Positions 38,313-47,963 of a DNA stretch of 64,000 nucleotides are shown here, piece after piece. Below the pieces are notes generated by a model. It had not been told where the DNA came from. It was given only the letters and a program-made list of their open reading frames with translations, and did not search any database. A program made the translations under genes and the position numbers. Each line of letters opens with the position of its first letter. Within the stretch, counting starts at the first letter, position 1. The DNA is taken from positions 3,472,001-3,536,000 of the forward strand of contig OY782765.1 of NCBI GenBank assembly GCA_963678275.1. Direction: 5' to 3'. Origin of the DNA: G963677445 sp963678275. GTDB lineage: Bacteria > Bacteroidota > Ignavibacteria > Ignavibacteriales > Melioribacteraceae.

Positions 38313-40531
38313 ACTACTATTTTCGTGTAATCCGAAACATTACCGCTTCTCATTTTAAGAATATACACCCCCTTTGTTTTACCGGTTAAATCGGGCTTTA
38401 TTTCATTCAGACTCCAGACATCACTACTTACTGCGAATTTTTCTTCCGGCGCTCCCTCCAATGAATAAAGAACAAATTCGGTTTTATTCTCAGCGGCAGA
38501 GAAAAACCGGATGGTAAAATTTTCCTCCGACTTACGCGCGTAAAAATTATTTCTTAAAAATCCGCTCCTGAAAATTGTCAGTTTATCAGTCGGCCTTTTT
38601 ATAAAAATTTCCTCACCTCTCTCTCCATTCACCCGCTGGTATTTTGTTGAATCCGTACTGATAAAAAAATCAAAACGGGCTGAAACGGTTATCGGGAATT
38701 TAACCGACCGCATTTTTATTTCACTTTCCCCCCTGTATTCACCCGATATTTTATCATCCGTGAACCGGATATCTGTTAAAGAAGCGGGAGGAAGAGGGGG
38801 AAAACTATATCCGCTCCGGCTATTTGAATTTTCCTCGTAAAGCAGTGTAAATTTCACTCCGTCATCGCCCTGAATATATAATGTGTCTGATAAATTGCTG
38901 ATATAATTTTTCCGGAAAAGAGGTTCTTTAATATCTTTCAGGGAAGAAAACTCACCATCCGAATCTGAATAAATCCAATAAGCTTCACCAGGAATTAATG
39001 CATCCGCGATTAAATACTGATTATTATAACCGAAAAAGGGGCCGGTCTTCATTTCCCGTGGGTAAAACTGTATCTCCGAGATTTCCTTTTCAGCGCTGAA
39101 TCCTCCAACCAGGTTCCACCCCGCCTTAATTGATATGGTATCCCGCGGAACAGAACCGGTAAAAAGTTCATTTCCCGGACGCGTCCGTTTTATCCAGTAT
39201 CCTTTTCCATAAAGAATCGTATCTGCCTGCTGGTAACCACCGTTATAACTGTAAACCTCAGCTTCTTCACTTTGAAAAACCTTTCCCTCCCGGCCTTCAT
39301 GCAATACCAGCGGGAGTGAAAACAAATTCCATCCCTCGTTGAATTTCCGCGTCCTCATAGGCAAAGGTGAGTAGTGGATCATAAGATTCATGCTATCCCC
39401 CTCGGGTAGAAAAAGATAATCGCGGTTTTTCATATTAATGATATATCTATCAGACATACCCCCGGTTTCCAGGGAAAAACTGCCTGAATCGGTTTCAGGT
39501 TTTTCCCAGCTAATTCTGATCCCGCTTCTTCCGTTTTTTGCTTCTATCCGCCACTCAGCTCCTCCACTGGCGTAACTTTTTATATCATAAAAGCTTTTCA
39601 CCCCCGATTCAGAGTCATAAAAATATGACATGAATCCAACTGATTCATGAAAACACAATGCTCCCGGCTCTGAAAAATCACCCGGATTATCCGCCATATC
39701 ATTCATGCCATATTTCAGGCTGTATGAATGTCCGTTATCCATGCTAAGAACTATTTCTTTTGTCCAGCCCGATTCATTCCCGAGCTTCGCGCTGCCAACC
39801 ATATCGCCATGATGATTATAACAGCTCAGGTCCCTGATATCGTCACAAAGACCGTCACCCCCGATATCGAAATTCTGCTTCTCTTCAAATTGATAATAAG
39901 CTATCAGTCCGCTATCCTTCGAAGTATAATAACATGGGGGCAGCTCGGAAGATAACCACGAATTTATCTGATTCCGGGCGCGGGCAATCTTCCATATTCT
40001 GACCTCATCAATCTGCCCATGAAAATCATAAGGCTGTCCGCCGCTGTCGAAACCGATCATCATAGCCCAATCGCTTTTCGGATTTGGAGGTGGGATATTG
40101 TCTTCCACCTTGTCCAGAATCCCGTTTATATAGGTCAACAATTGTTTTTCTTTATAATGGTAAACAAAGGCGAGATGAGTCCACTGGTTAAGAGGAACAA
40201 CCGTGTTTCCCGGTGAAAAAGGATTAAGCCCCCCTCCTATATGAAACCAGGTTCTCCCGACAAGGTCCAGCGATTCACCAATCAGACTGCAAAACCATCC
40301 GTTATTTTTCCCCTTTTTTCTCTTTGTAACTATCGCGCTCTGGTAATTGGGATTTCGGCTGTAAGGTTTTATGAGCGCTTCGATGGTATAATCGGTATTT
40401 GCCAGTCTGAGTATTTTTGAATCAGGAATCATTACATAACTTCCCAACTCCTCAAGAAACAAAGATTTTCCCGGGTTGGCTATAAGCGGACAGGCTATCA
40501 GAAACAAAACAAGAGTATATAAAATTTTCAT
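38306..40531 (-). CDS. Secreted LamG-domain protein with T9SS-like C-terminal domain
   Basis: This 741-residue exported protein has a signal peptide ending near residue 19 (PLIA-N) and a LamG/concanavalin-like domain at about 24-225 (DYTIEALIKPY, NQWTHLAFVYHY, GQIDEVRIWKIAR), a fold used for carbohydrate or protein binding. The middle contains a GWNLFSLPLV...YGKGYWIKR..GWNLVGG repeat typical of T9SS cargo. The last ~70 residues (TEFVLYSLEGA, then TGKTKGVYILKMRSG) look like a degenerate sorting domain. No enzyme motif is seen. It is probably a surface or released binding protein. It is followed, tail to tail, by the zinc-ribbon gene. Confidence 0.85.
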   Translation of the reverse strand: MKILYTLVLFLIACPLIANPGKSLFLEELGSYVMIPDSKILRLANTDYTIEALIKPYSRNPNYQSAIVTKRKKGKNNGWFCSLIGESLDLVGRTWFHIGGGLNPFSPGNTVVPLNQWTHLAFVYHYKEKQLLTYINGILDKVEDNIPPPNPKSDWAMMIGFDSGGQPYDFHGQIDEVRIWKIARARNQINSWLSSELPPCYYTSKDSGLIAYYQFEEKQNFDIGGDGLCDDIRDLSCYNHHGDMVGSAKLGNESGWTKEIVLSMDNGHSYSLKYGMNDMADNPGDFSEPGALCFHESVGFMSYFYDSESGVKSFYDIKSYASGGAEWRIEAKNGRSGIRISWEKPETDSGSFSLETGGMSDRYIINMKNRDYLFLPEGDSMNLMIHYSPLPMRTRKFNEGWNLFSLPLVLHEGREGKVFQSEEAEVYSYNGGYQQADTILYGKGYWIKRTRPGNELFTGSVPRDTISIKAGWNLVGGFSAEKEISEIQFYPREMKTGPFFGYNNQYLIADALIPGEAYWIYSDSDGEFSSLKDIKEPLFRKNYISNLSDTLYIQGDDGVKFTLLYEENSNSRSGYSFPPLPPASLTDIRFTDDKISGEYRGESEIKMRSVKFPITVSARFDFFISTDSTKYQRVNGERGEEIFIKRPTDKLTIFRSGFLRNNFYARKSEENFTIRFFSAAENKTEFVLYSLEGAPEEKFAVSSDVWSLNEIKPDLTGKTKGVYILKMRSGNVSDYTKIVVY

Positions 40532-40665
40532 CTGGTCTTAATATTTGAATAAAGCTCATATCATCCCAGACAAACAAACCACATTTTCTTATTCCAAAGA
40601 TAATATTTTCTTCAGTATAATACCCCCGTTAAACATGTAAATAATATTACCTTTTCATTAATTCA

Positions 40666-41118
40666 TCAACGCCATTCATTTACGACTTTTATTTTAAAAG
40701 GACCGGAATAAGCTTTAAATATTTCACCACTCAACCTGATGATATACTTTTTTTCACTCCCCGTAACATTAATCCCCTCCGGGCTCTCAGCGCCCTTGTT
40801 ATATCTTAGTATTTCTCTTTTTTCATACATAATACCACAGTGTTCAAGATTCCTGAAACGGGGCAAATTTATTATAAGCTCCCGGAATTCAGGATTATTC
40901 AATTCAAAGGTAAATATTCCGGCGGGACAATTGAATGTCAGCTCAAGCACGCCGGAATGAAAACCTTGAGAAGTAAATAAACACTCAGCTTTTTGTTGTC
41001 CCGGGAAAATTACCTTCACCTGATTTTTTGTCCCCGGGCAACCGGAAATGAATAACATCAGGGTTAAAGTTATCGCGGTTTTGATAAATGATAATCTCTT
41101 ATTATATTCATTCGACAT
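40666..41118 (-). CDS. Predicted lipoprotein, unknown function
   Basis: This is a 150-residue protein. The frame is open upstream to 41172, but starting at ATG 41118 gives a clean lipoprotein signal: a basic n-region (NKRLSFIK), a hydrophobic core and the lipobox LFISGC with the lipidated Cys at 27. The mature part is a short beta-rich domain (GVLELTFNCPAGIFTFELN, then KKYIIRLSGEIFKAY) with two further cysteines. There is no clear ribosome-binding site. The start lies only 19 bases from the start of the divergent DUF3052 gene. I do not recognise a family. Confidence 0.62.
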   Translation of the reverse strand: MSNEYNKRLSFIKTAITLTLMLFISGCPGTKNQVKVIFPGQQKAECLFTSQGFHSGVLELTFNCPAGIFTFELNNPEFRELIINLPRFRNLEHCGIMYEKREILRYNKGAESPEGINVTGSEKKYIIRLSGEIFKAYSGPFKIKVVNEWR

Positions 41119-41137
41119 AAATGAGTCACAGGAAATA

Positions 41138-41923
41138 ATGAAAAAAGTAATATATATAACATTCAGCGGCAAGACAAATGAAGCGGAAATTCCGACTTCC
41201 GGAAAGCAGAAAGATTACCAGGTTACGACACTATTTTTCAAAGGACCGGAATCCCTGAACTTTATCACAGGGGAACGTCCTTCCGCGATTATTTTTAATC
41301 TCGCTAAAAGGCCTTCAACCTGCCGTGATCTCGCGATATATATTCGCAAGAGAAAAAATCTGAGGATGATTCCTTTTCTTTTTATTGACGGGGAGGAAGA
41401 AAAAACTGAAAAAATAAGGGACCTTTTCCCTGAAGATTATTTCTGCGGCAAAGATGATTTGAATTCCATAATCATAAAAATCCTCGCGGAACCCGGTCGT
41501 CTTTTCCCACAGCCGGAATCTCTTTTTTCAGGTTATTCCGGTAAATCCGCTTTGGAGAAACTTGATATCAGGAAGAATGAGAATATCTGCCTGATAGATG
41601 TGGATGAATCTTTTTATTCTTTATTTGAAGAAAATGTGGAAAATTACAATATAGGGTCCAGAATTACGCGGGAAACCAAACTCACGCTGATTTATTTAAA
41701 GGAAGAAAATAATGTCGCTCCATTCCTGAGATATTATCTGGAAAACAGCCGCGATGATTCTTCACTCTGGTTATGCTGGCCTAAAAAGAAGGGGAAAATC
41801 AAAACAAACCTGACACAAAAATTCATCAGGGATACCGCGCTTGGATTCGGACTTGTGGATTATAAAATATGCTCCATAAACAACAACTGGTCCGGCATGA
41901 AATTCACAAGGAAAAAGAACTGA
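41138..41923 (+). CDS. DUF3052 protein with receiver-like N-terminal region
   Basis: This 261-residue protein starts at ATG 41138 after AGGAAATA; the frame is open 30 codons further up but without a site. Residues about 125-261 match DUF3052: LDIRKNENICLIDVDESFY, then LIYLKEENNVAPFLRYYLE, SSLWLCWPKK, GFGLVDYKICSIN and the closing NNWSGMKFTRK. Residues 1-110 resemble a receiver-type fold (RPSAIIFNLA, then RMIPFLFIDG), without a confident phospho-acceptor Asp. DUF3052 function is unknown. It is a single gene followed by a short repeat spacer and an IS. The divergent lipoprotein gene begins 19 bases away. Confidence 0.72.
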   Translation: MKKVIYITFSGKTNEAEIPTSGKQKDYQVTTLFFKGPESLNFITGERPSAIIFNLAKRPSTCRDLAIYIRKRKNLRMIPFLFIDGEEEKTEKIRDLFPEDYFCGKDDLNSIIIKILAEPGRLFPQPESLFSGYSGKSALEKLDIRKNENICLIDVDESFYSLFEENVENYNIGSRITRETKLTLIYLKEENNVAPFLRYYLENSRDDSSLWLCWPKKKGKIKTNLTQKFIRDTALGFGLVDYKICSINNNWSGMKFTRKKN

Positions 41924-42185
41924 ATCGGCAATTAAAAATTACCCGGCATGAGAATACGGAGTAATTTTACATAAAATCCTCTAATCCTATCGTGGACTTT
42001 AGTGTTGTGGTGATTTTGTGGCCTTTTCCCGGCTTAAATCAGCGAAATAATAAATATCTGCGGTCATCTTTAAATTCAGAACTCCTGATCCCCTATATAA
42101 AAAACAATAACTTACATGGATTCATTCGCAAAATAAAATCGCGGGAAAGAAGTCTGGAGGAAAGTCCCGTTAGGGATCCGCCGCG

Positions 42186-43821
42186 CAGGCTGTTGCAGGG
42201 AGGCAAAAAAAACATGGAAAATATTTTTATGTAAATAAAACTTGTAATTTATTTGGCAAAATATTCTTATAATTGAAAATATTAGGGAAGCATGATGCTA
42301 CTTCCATGCTATCCGGACTATTATCAACCTTTCCAAACAGCTTGAAGAGTTTATTGAGATTATGGCCAATACACATAAGCAAAAATTCAGCATTTGCCGC
42401 AAACAACCCTTTTAGTCTAAACCGGGTATATCCCAGGTTCCATTTGATATTACCAAAGACCGGTTCGACTGTTGTTGAACGAATTAGTAATTTTTCCTTT
42501 CCCTCTTCTGTTTCCACCTTTTCCCTCATCATTTCTACATAGATTTCCCGATCATCTCGTCGAATTTCTCTTTTCCCACTTTTATTGTTCTTCGATAAAC
42601 ATTGAGACCTGAATTCGCAATTCCCACAATCATTGCAAACATATTTTCTTCCCTTGAAAGATTTATTCTTTTCTGTTTTTTTGAACTCTAACTTTTTATC
42701 TGACGGACATATATAGATGTCTTTTTCTTTATCATATGTAAAATCACTTTTGTCGAATTTTAAACCCTTTTTAATCTTTTCACTTGTCTCTTTTCCATTA
42801 CGTCTGTTGCCTACATAAGCGTCGATCTGGTTGTAATAGATTTCAAATATTGTGTCATTGGTGTTAAACCCTCCGTCAGATAGATATCTCCTCTTTTTGT
42901 TCGGGCCCAAAATTCTTTCCGTATTATTATATTGAAGCATAAATTGTTTTTCGTCGTTCCTGTCTGGCGTCAGCTGGGCGTTTGCTATGAATTGGGTTTT
43001 CGTATCGGTGCATATTTGTGGATTATAGCCCGGAAATGCGCTTTTCCCCCCTCCCGGTTTTTGCATTGGAGCTTCCGGTTCTTCTATATTTACCTGATGA
43101 TTATCCCTGCAGTTTTCTTTTATTGTCTCTTTTCGCTCTTCCAGTATTCTTTGGGCTTCTTCCAGCTTAGCCTTTTTCTTTTCCAATTCGGCAAGCTTCT
43201 TTTCTTCTATTTCGCTTTGATTCAGGTATTCGGTGATATCTTCTTTTATTGCTTTCAGTTTTTCTTCTATTTTGTTGGAGCGCATACTTTTTTTCTTACT
43301 GCTTGCCGCGGCCATCTTTGATCCATCCATCGCGATTTCCATGAACTCACTTATTCCCATCTCTATTGCTTTCCGTACTATCTGTATAAAAAGCCCTGGA
43401 ATATGGGCCAGATGACGCTTTCTGAATCTGCTCAATGAAGTGTGATCCGGTCGAAGGTTTGCTGATACATATATAAAATCCATGTTCTTTTTGCAATTGT
43501 ATTCAAGATCACGGGTAACTGATATACCTTGGGAATATCCGAAAAACAGTGTGGCTAACATTGCCTTTGGACAAAAAGCTTCTCCACCCTGTGGACTGTA
43601 TTGCTCGTAGAGTAAACTTAAATCTAATTCTTCTACTATTCTTACGATAAATCTTGCTTTTGAATCTTCTTCTACAAAATCATCCAGGCTATAAGCAATG
43701 AATCCCAGTTGATCTCGATTTCCTTCAATAAACCCCATTATTCCTATTTCCATGTTTATTATTTACTACCTATTATATCACTAAACATACACTTTTGTTC
43801 CCGATAATCTGCAACAGCCTG
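42186..43821 (-). mobile_element. IS1182-family insertion sequence, copy 1
   Basis: This is a complete 1636-bp element with 13-bp inverted ends CAGGCTGTTGCAG / CTGCAACAGCCTG, flanked by CGCG on both sides (42182-42185 and 43822-43825), a 4-bp palindromic target duplication as expected for IS1182. It carries one transposase gene, minus strand. Same length, ends and predicted protein as copy 2, in opposite orientation. The insertion point reads GATCCGC-CGCG before and CGCG-TCGGACAGG after. Confidence 0.95.
42227..43753 (-). CDS. IS1182-family transposase
   Basis: This 508-residue DDE transposase has an N-terminal DUF772 domain (FCPKAMLATLFFGYSQGIS, then PDHTSLSRFRKRH). The first catalytic Asp is in IAMDGSKMAA, a long coiled coil lies at about 168-210, the second Asp is in YLSDGGFNTND, and a zinc-type cluster CNDCGNCEFRSQC stands ahead of the final Glu in TTVEPVFGNIKW. 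The frame is intact, with no frameshift or stop. The predicted protein is identical to copy 2, so the two are recent products of one element and both may be active. Confidence 0.95.
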   Translation of the reverse strand: MEIGIMGFIEGNRDQLGFIAYSLDDFVEEDSKARFIVRIVEELDLSLLYEQYSPQGGEAFCPKAMLATLFFGYSQGISVTRDLEYNCKKNMDFIYVSANLRPDHTSLSRFRKRHLAHIPGLFIQIVRKAIEMGISEFMEIAMDGSKMAAASSKKKSMRSNKIEEKLKAIKEDITEYLNQSEIEEKKLAELEKKKAKLEEAQRILEERKETIKENCRDNHQVNIEEPEAPMQKPGGGKSAFPGYNPQICTDTKTQFIANAQLTPDRNDEKQFMLQYNNTERILGPNKKRRYLSDGGFNTNDTIFEIYYNQIDAYVGNRRNGKETSEKIKKGLKFDKSDFTYDKEKDIYICPSDKKLEFKKTEKNKSFKGRKYVCNDCGNCEFRSQCLSKNNKSGKREIRRDDREIYVEMMREKVETEEGKEKLLIRSTTVEPVFGNIKWNLGYTRFRLKGLFAANAEFLLMCIGHNLNKLFKLFGKVDNSPDSMEVASCFPNIFNYKNILPNKLQVLFT

Positions 43822-44555
43822 CGCGTCGGACAGGCTTTCAGATAATAGCCCCGCAATTTATTGTGGGGTAAATGGGCAACATACAATCACAAAAAGTCCC
43901 GTCAGGGACGACAGAGACAACTTTTCATCCTCTAAAATAGTACATCTTCTTTTTCGTTTGATCGATGAATCAGAAAGACTATTTATTTTCAGAGCTTGCG
44001 ATGTGATAATTCGCGATAAACTACCGCGGTTTCATTTTGCGAGGAGTAAGGAGTTCTGAAATTACTAAGCTGACAGAGCCAGAACCAAAAGGAGTTGCAT
44101 AGAAATCGCCATAATCGTAAACTGGCAGAGCCAGAATAAACAAGGTTATCGAGTTACTCAAAGTAAGTCCTCCCCCGTCTTCAAAGAAAAACACTTTGGA
44201 TCCACCCACTCCAAAGGGGGATATTACGTCTTTTATCCCTCTTTGGCCCCAGGGGGATGCAAGCAAGGGGTGGCCTCCCGTCGTCTTTTGCCGGAGGTCG
44301 GGGGAGGATAAACCTCGAGTGACTACGAAACTTATACCTGGCAATAAAACTTTCTACTTGCTGATAAATTTCTTACCAATTTGCGTAGAATTTAACTTCT
44401 TATTGAATAAATCGCCTCCCGTTTTGCCAGAGAACTTTTCCCCGATAGGGTGTTTTCCACAGGCTCTGCCTGGGGAAAATTTAGTTGCTTAATTGTAAAT
44501 TGTAATCTCATCATTTTGCCTGGAATTTACCCGCTAACAGATTAGTCTTTTTTTT

Positions 44556-44615
44556 GATACCGATACCGATACCGATACCGATACCGATACCGATACCGAT
44601 ACCGATACCGATACC
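44556..44615. repeat. Tandem hexamer (GATACC)10
   Basis: Ten perfect units of GATACC fill 60 bases, preceded by TTTTTTTT and followed by GAAAAATAATCATGT. Elsewhere the same module has only one to two units (ACCGATACCG), so this copy is expanded. The repeat is open in all frames, which yields an artificial Ile-Pro frame that I do not call. Confidence 0.93.
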
Positions 44616-44688
44616 GAAAAATAATCATGTTATCCTTAAATCCTTTAATCAGGGTTCAGACATTATTTCTTTCAATAATCAGATAAAT

Positions 44689-44745
44689 ATGGTGTACCTG
44701 ACGGCACACTTAATATTTTGCTTTTCATTTTTTACCAATATTTTG
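44689..44745. repeat. MITE-like element, truncated copy
   Basis: Only the left end survives: ATGGTGTACCTGACGGCACA and the inner ACCAATATTTTG. After that it joins unrelated repeat sequence. Confidence 0.7.
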
Positions 44746-44832
44746 ATGGCAATCAGATATAATCACATTCCTTTAATTCGTGATTCCTCATTTTTATCTG
44801 CCGCGGAGGACTTAATTTCTAACTTCTTTCTC

Positions 44833-45609
44833 TCATCTGTTAATAAACACCGCTGAATCCTCAAAGCTTCTTCTGCCATATTTCATCGGCTCTTCCCCGG
44901 GATATCCCAGGAGCAGAACATTATAAATGGTAAAATATTCCGGCGCGCCCAGAAATAATCTGAGCTCAACCTGGTTTATAATTTCACACTGGTAAAAAAT
45001 ACATGTGCCGAGTCCCATACTTTCAGCGGCAAGACTCATATTCATTATTATACAACCCGAGTCCATCGCGGGAGCATTTTTTTCATCATAAAGCCGTTCA
45101 TCCACCGCGAGATATATTTTAACGGGAGCGCGGGAAAGCATACTCTTATTCGTTGTGTTTTCTTCAGAAATTTCCTTCTGTTCATTTCTTACTATATAAA
45201 ACTTCACAGGCATCCTGTTAAAAGCTGTCGGGGCTGCCAGTCCCGCTTCTATTATATTCCGTATAACTTCCTCTTCAACATGCCTGCCGCTCCAGAACCT
45301 GCAGCTTGCTCTGCCGTTTATCAGACCTGTTATATCTTTTCTGACGGAATATTTTTCAACGGTTTTATTTACCTGTGGTGTTTTCTCCGCTTGCCATTTA
45401 TTGTAAAGCTCTAACACATCACGCGCCCATAGTTTGTCCTCACCTTCGGGCAGATTCCTTTTTTCCCATTCTTCCAGCAGGGTTTTAAGCTCTCCGGCCT
45501 TTTTTACCGCTTCATTATTCTCTTCCCATGGATTTTTTATTCCCATCATAAGAAGATGCCCTTCCATCCTAATCAATTGACCAAGCTGATCATTATCATA
45601 AATTTTCAA
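44833..45609 (-). CDS. Nitroreductase-family protein with N-terminal extension
   Basis: This 258-residue flavoprotein has the FMN-binding nitroreductase fold over about 80-258: GRASCRFWSGRHVEEEV matches the R-S-R-F FMN signature, followed by IIEAGLAAPTAFNRMPVKFY and a C-terminal LLLGYPGEEP. The first ~85 residues are an extra helical region not found in plain nitroreductases (NDQLGQLIRMEGHLL, then EEWEKRNLPEG). The start is TTG at 45609; GGAGAG lies just upstream, inside the end of the NudC gene, and the two genes overlap by 14 bases, so translation is coupled. The substrate is unknown; NAD(P)H use is expected for the family. Confidence 0.85.
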   Translation of the reverse strand: MKIYDNDQLGQLIRMEGHLLMMGIKNPWEENNEAVKKAGELKTLLEEWEKRNLPEGEDKLWARDVLELYNKWQAEKTPQVNKTVEKYSVRKDITGLINGRASCRFWSGRHVEEEVIRNIIEAGLAAPTAFNRMPVKFYIVRNEQKEISEENTTNKSMLSRAPVKIYLAVDERLYDEKNAPAMDSGCIIMNMSLAAESMGLGTCIFYQCEIINQVELRLFLGAPEYFTIYNVLLLGYPGEEPMKYGRRSFEDSAVFINR

Positions 45610-46546
45610 TTATCTCTCCAAGGTTTTGGCCGGTTTCTTTTTTTATCCAGCGCGATATAAGTCTGAACGAAATAGATACAGGCAGCGACGGTTTAACCTC
45701 TCCACTTTTAATCAGAGTTAAATATTCTTCCGGTTTAAACCAGCGGCCTGTTTCAAGCTCATTCTCATCCAGTTTAAAATCTTTCGATTTTGCTTTCGCG
45801 AAAAATCCCAACATAAGTGACGCGGGGAAGGGCCAGGGATCGGAGCCGAAATAAACCGGCTGTTCATCAACATCTATATTTGACTCCTCCTTCACCTCCC
45901 TGGTGACTGCCTCCTCCAGCGATTCCGAAGTCTCAACAAATCCGGCCAGGGTGGAAAAAAAACCTTCTCGCCAGGCAACCTGCCTCGCCAGAAACGCGTC
46001 ACCTTCATGCTCGACCAAAACAATTATTGAAGGCTCAATGCGTGGGAAAAATTCCTCGCCGCAATCAGGATTTTTGCATTTCTTTGATGAACCACCATTA
46101 AGATACTCTGTCGCAGATCCGCATTTTCCGCAAAATTTAGTGCGGTTACTCCAGTGAACCATCGATTTCGCCATGGTGAGCAGCGACCCGCTAATCCTTC
46201 CGAATTTCGGCAGTATCCACCTTATATCCCTGAATTTAATATTGTCGGCGCTCTCATCGATATTTTCGATAAACGAAGTTTCGGCGGATGTGGCGAAATA
46301 ATAGTGTCCATCATATCTGCCAAGGAGTATGGAGTTATCTATCATCTCCGGAAATTTATTTAACCGGGAATAATTCATATAAACAGGCTCTTCCGGATTT
46401 TTTTCCGGGACTAAATGTCTGCCTGAGTCAATTATAATATACCGCGTTTCATCAGACTTTCTAAAACCTGAGAAGGCACTATTATCTTTCCGGACTTTTT
46501 CCATCCGGTCAAGAAATGAGGCTGAGAAAAAAGCTGAAGATTTCAT
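45596..46546 (-). CDS. nudC: NAD(+)/NADH pyrophosphatase, NudC-type Nudix hydrolase
   Basis: This enzyme of about 316 residues hydrolyses NADH to NMNH and AMP in the known family and also decaps NAD-RNA in some bacteria. A four-cysteine zinc ribbon (KFCGKCGSA, then CKNPDCGEEF) precedes the Nudix domain. The Nudix box reads GFVETSESLEEAVTREVKEE, with Ser where Gly usually follows the Glu pair. The NudC-specific motif SDPWPFPAS is present (usually SQPWPFPxS). It could start at TTG 46552 or ATG 46546; the latter is chosen. It is first in a two-gene operon with the nitroreductase, both of which use nicotinamide or flavin cofactors. Confidence 0.92.
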   Translation of the reverse strand: MKSSAFFSASFLDRMEKVRKDNSAFSGFRKSDETRYIIIDSGRHLVPEKNPEEPVYMNYSRLNKFPEMIDNSILLGRYDGHYYFATSAETSFIENIDESADNIKFRDIRWILPKFGRISGSLLTMAKSMVHWSNRTKFCGKCGSATEYLNGGSSKKCKNPDCGEEFFPRIEPSIIVLVEHEGDAFLARQVAWREGFFSTLAGFVETSESLEEAVTREVKEESNIDVDEQPVYFGSDPWPFPASLMLGFFAKAKSKDFKLDENELETGRWFKPEEYLTLIKSGEVKPSLPVSISFRLISRWIKKETGQNLGEIIENL

Positions 46547-46552
46547 TTGCAA

Positions 46553-47273
46553 CCATTTATCAATTAAACAGAATTATTTACAACATACAGGAGATATTAA
46601 TGACGCGGTTCCCGGACCTGCTCCGGAAGGGCAGACAATAACTTTTTTGAATTTTCTGGAGCCTGTCAATATTTCCTAAGCTGGCAGAGCCGGAACCAAA
46701 AGGAATAATATAAGAAATAATCATAATTTTAATCGTAATCATAAACTGGCTTAGCCAGAAACAAATACGACTATCCGGTGGCTGAGCGGAGTCGAAGCTA
46801 CCGCCGCTGGTTTCGATCCGCCGCGGCGGACTTACCTCCGGCTGTGTTCATGAAATATTTTGCCATTTTGCGTAGAATTTGACTCGTTATGGAATAATCA
46901 TAAACTGGCAAGCCAAAAACAATGAGGAATTACGTCCTCCGCGGCGGATAAAAATGACGAATTACGAATTGGCTTTCTCAGGAATATTTTTTTGAATCAG
47001 GTCTGCTTTGGAGAAGCAGCATTATTGTAGTAAAGAACAAAAAAATACAGTAAGATCCCTGTAGGGGATCAACAGAGCCAAGCTAAGAAAAAACTACAAT
47101 CCGAATTGTTGCCAAAAATTTTGCCATTTTGCGTAGAATTTGACTCCTTACGGAGTAATCATAATCCTTTTTTCGAGTACGATTACGGCTCGTTTTTATT
47201 AATATACAAAGTCAATATTCTGCCATAAAACAAGAATATTATTATTAAATTGTCAAATCATGTGATTTTTTTC
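46553..47273. repeat. Intergenic repeat island 7
   Basis: After about 120 bases of leader, this island holds CTGGCAGAGCC words (about 46681, 46743, 46905), the long-form CTGAGCGGAGTCGAAG hairpin with an intact CCGCCGCGGCGG palindrome (46775-46843), TGCGTAGAATTTGACTC (about 46865 and 47128), a GAATTACGTCCTCCGCGG word that is the reverse of one at about 30420, and a GATCCCTGTAGGGGATC dyad (about 47054). No gene is visible. Confidence 0.83.
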
Positions 47274-47960
47274 TCAATCAATAAGCTTATACCCGATTCC
47301 ATGAACGGTAAGAATTATCCTCGGATGATTGGGATCATCTTCAGTTTTCTGGCGCAGCTTAAGAATAAAATTATCTACCGTTCTTGTGGTGGGGCTTGCG
47401 TCATATCCCCAAATATCATTCAAAAGAGAATCGCGGCTAACCGTCTGATTTTTTCTTTCCCAGAGGTAGTGCAGTATCTCAAATTCCTTATGAGAAAGCG
47501 ACACCTCTTTTTCACCTTCAAAAGCATTGTATGTTGTAAAATTAACCCTGAGCCTGCCGATATTAATTTCATCGATTGCCGCCGCGTCCGACTCTGCCGG
47601 CGATCTTCTCATTACAGCTTTAATTCTGGCCAGCAGCTCCCTGAGGCTGAATGGTTTTGTGATATAATCATCCGCTCCCAGTTCAAGGCCGAGCACCTTG
47701 TCAATCTCCTCACCCTTCGCGGTCAGAAGTATAATCGGGGTGGTTATGCCATCCTCTCTTACTTTGCGGCAGATGTCAAAACCTGACATATTGGGCATCA
47801 TAACATCGAGAAGGACAAGATCATACTGGTTGTTTGTAATTTTTTCCAGCCCCGATCTTCCCTCTTCGGCCACATCAACTTCATATCCTTCAAATTCAAG
47901 ATTATCTTTCAGACCCAGCCTCATAGCCGGTTCATCTTCACATATAAGAATTTTTTTCAT
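47274..47960 (-). CDS. OmpR/PhoB-family response regulator
   Basis: This 228-residue transcription factor has a receiver domain at 1-115 with acidic residues in ICEDEPAM, phospho-acceptor Asp52 in LVLLDVMMPNMSG and Lys102 in YITKPFSLREL. A winged-helix DNA-binding domain follows (about 130-228) with SLSHKEFEILHYL and the recognition-helix region TRTVDNFILKLRQKTE, ending GIGYKLID. All activation residues are present. GGGAG, embedded in the end of the kinase gene, precedes ATG; only three bases separate the two genes. It is the output partner of the upstream histidine kinase. Targets cannot be read from the sequence. Confidence 0.94.
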   Translation of the reverse strand: MKKILICEDEPAMRLGLKDNLEFEGYEVDVAEEGRSGLEKITNNQYDLVLLDVMMPNMSGFDICRKVREDGITTPIILLTAKGEEIDKVLGLELGADDYITKPFSLRELLARIKAVMRRSPAESDAAAIDEINIGRLRVNFTTYNAFEGEKEVSLSHKEFEILHYLWERKNQTVSRDSLLNDIWGYDASPTTRTVDNFILKLRQKTEDDPNHPRIILTVHGIGYKLID

Positions 47961-47963
47961 TAT

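Larger units (their letters stand above)
43822..44832. repeat. Intergenic repeat island 6
   Basis: Just after the IS, GGACAGGCTTTC (about 43829) is a half REP word, followed by GTCCCGTCAGGGACGAC (about 43891). CTGGC..GCCAG words occur near 44070 and 44114. A CTTTGGATCC..CCAAAGG dyad lies around 44190-44215. TGCGTAGAATTT (about 44383) and a CCACAGGCTCTGCCTGGGG dyad (about 44458) lead to ten units of GATACC (44556-44615) and a truncated MITE-like element (44689-44745). No gene is visible. Confidence 0.82.

Noticed and set aside
44554..44856. Frame with a long Ile-Pro run
   Set aside because: It is only the translation of the (GATACC)n microsatellite.
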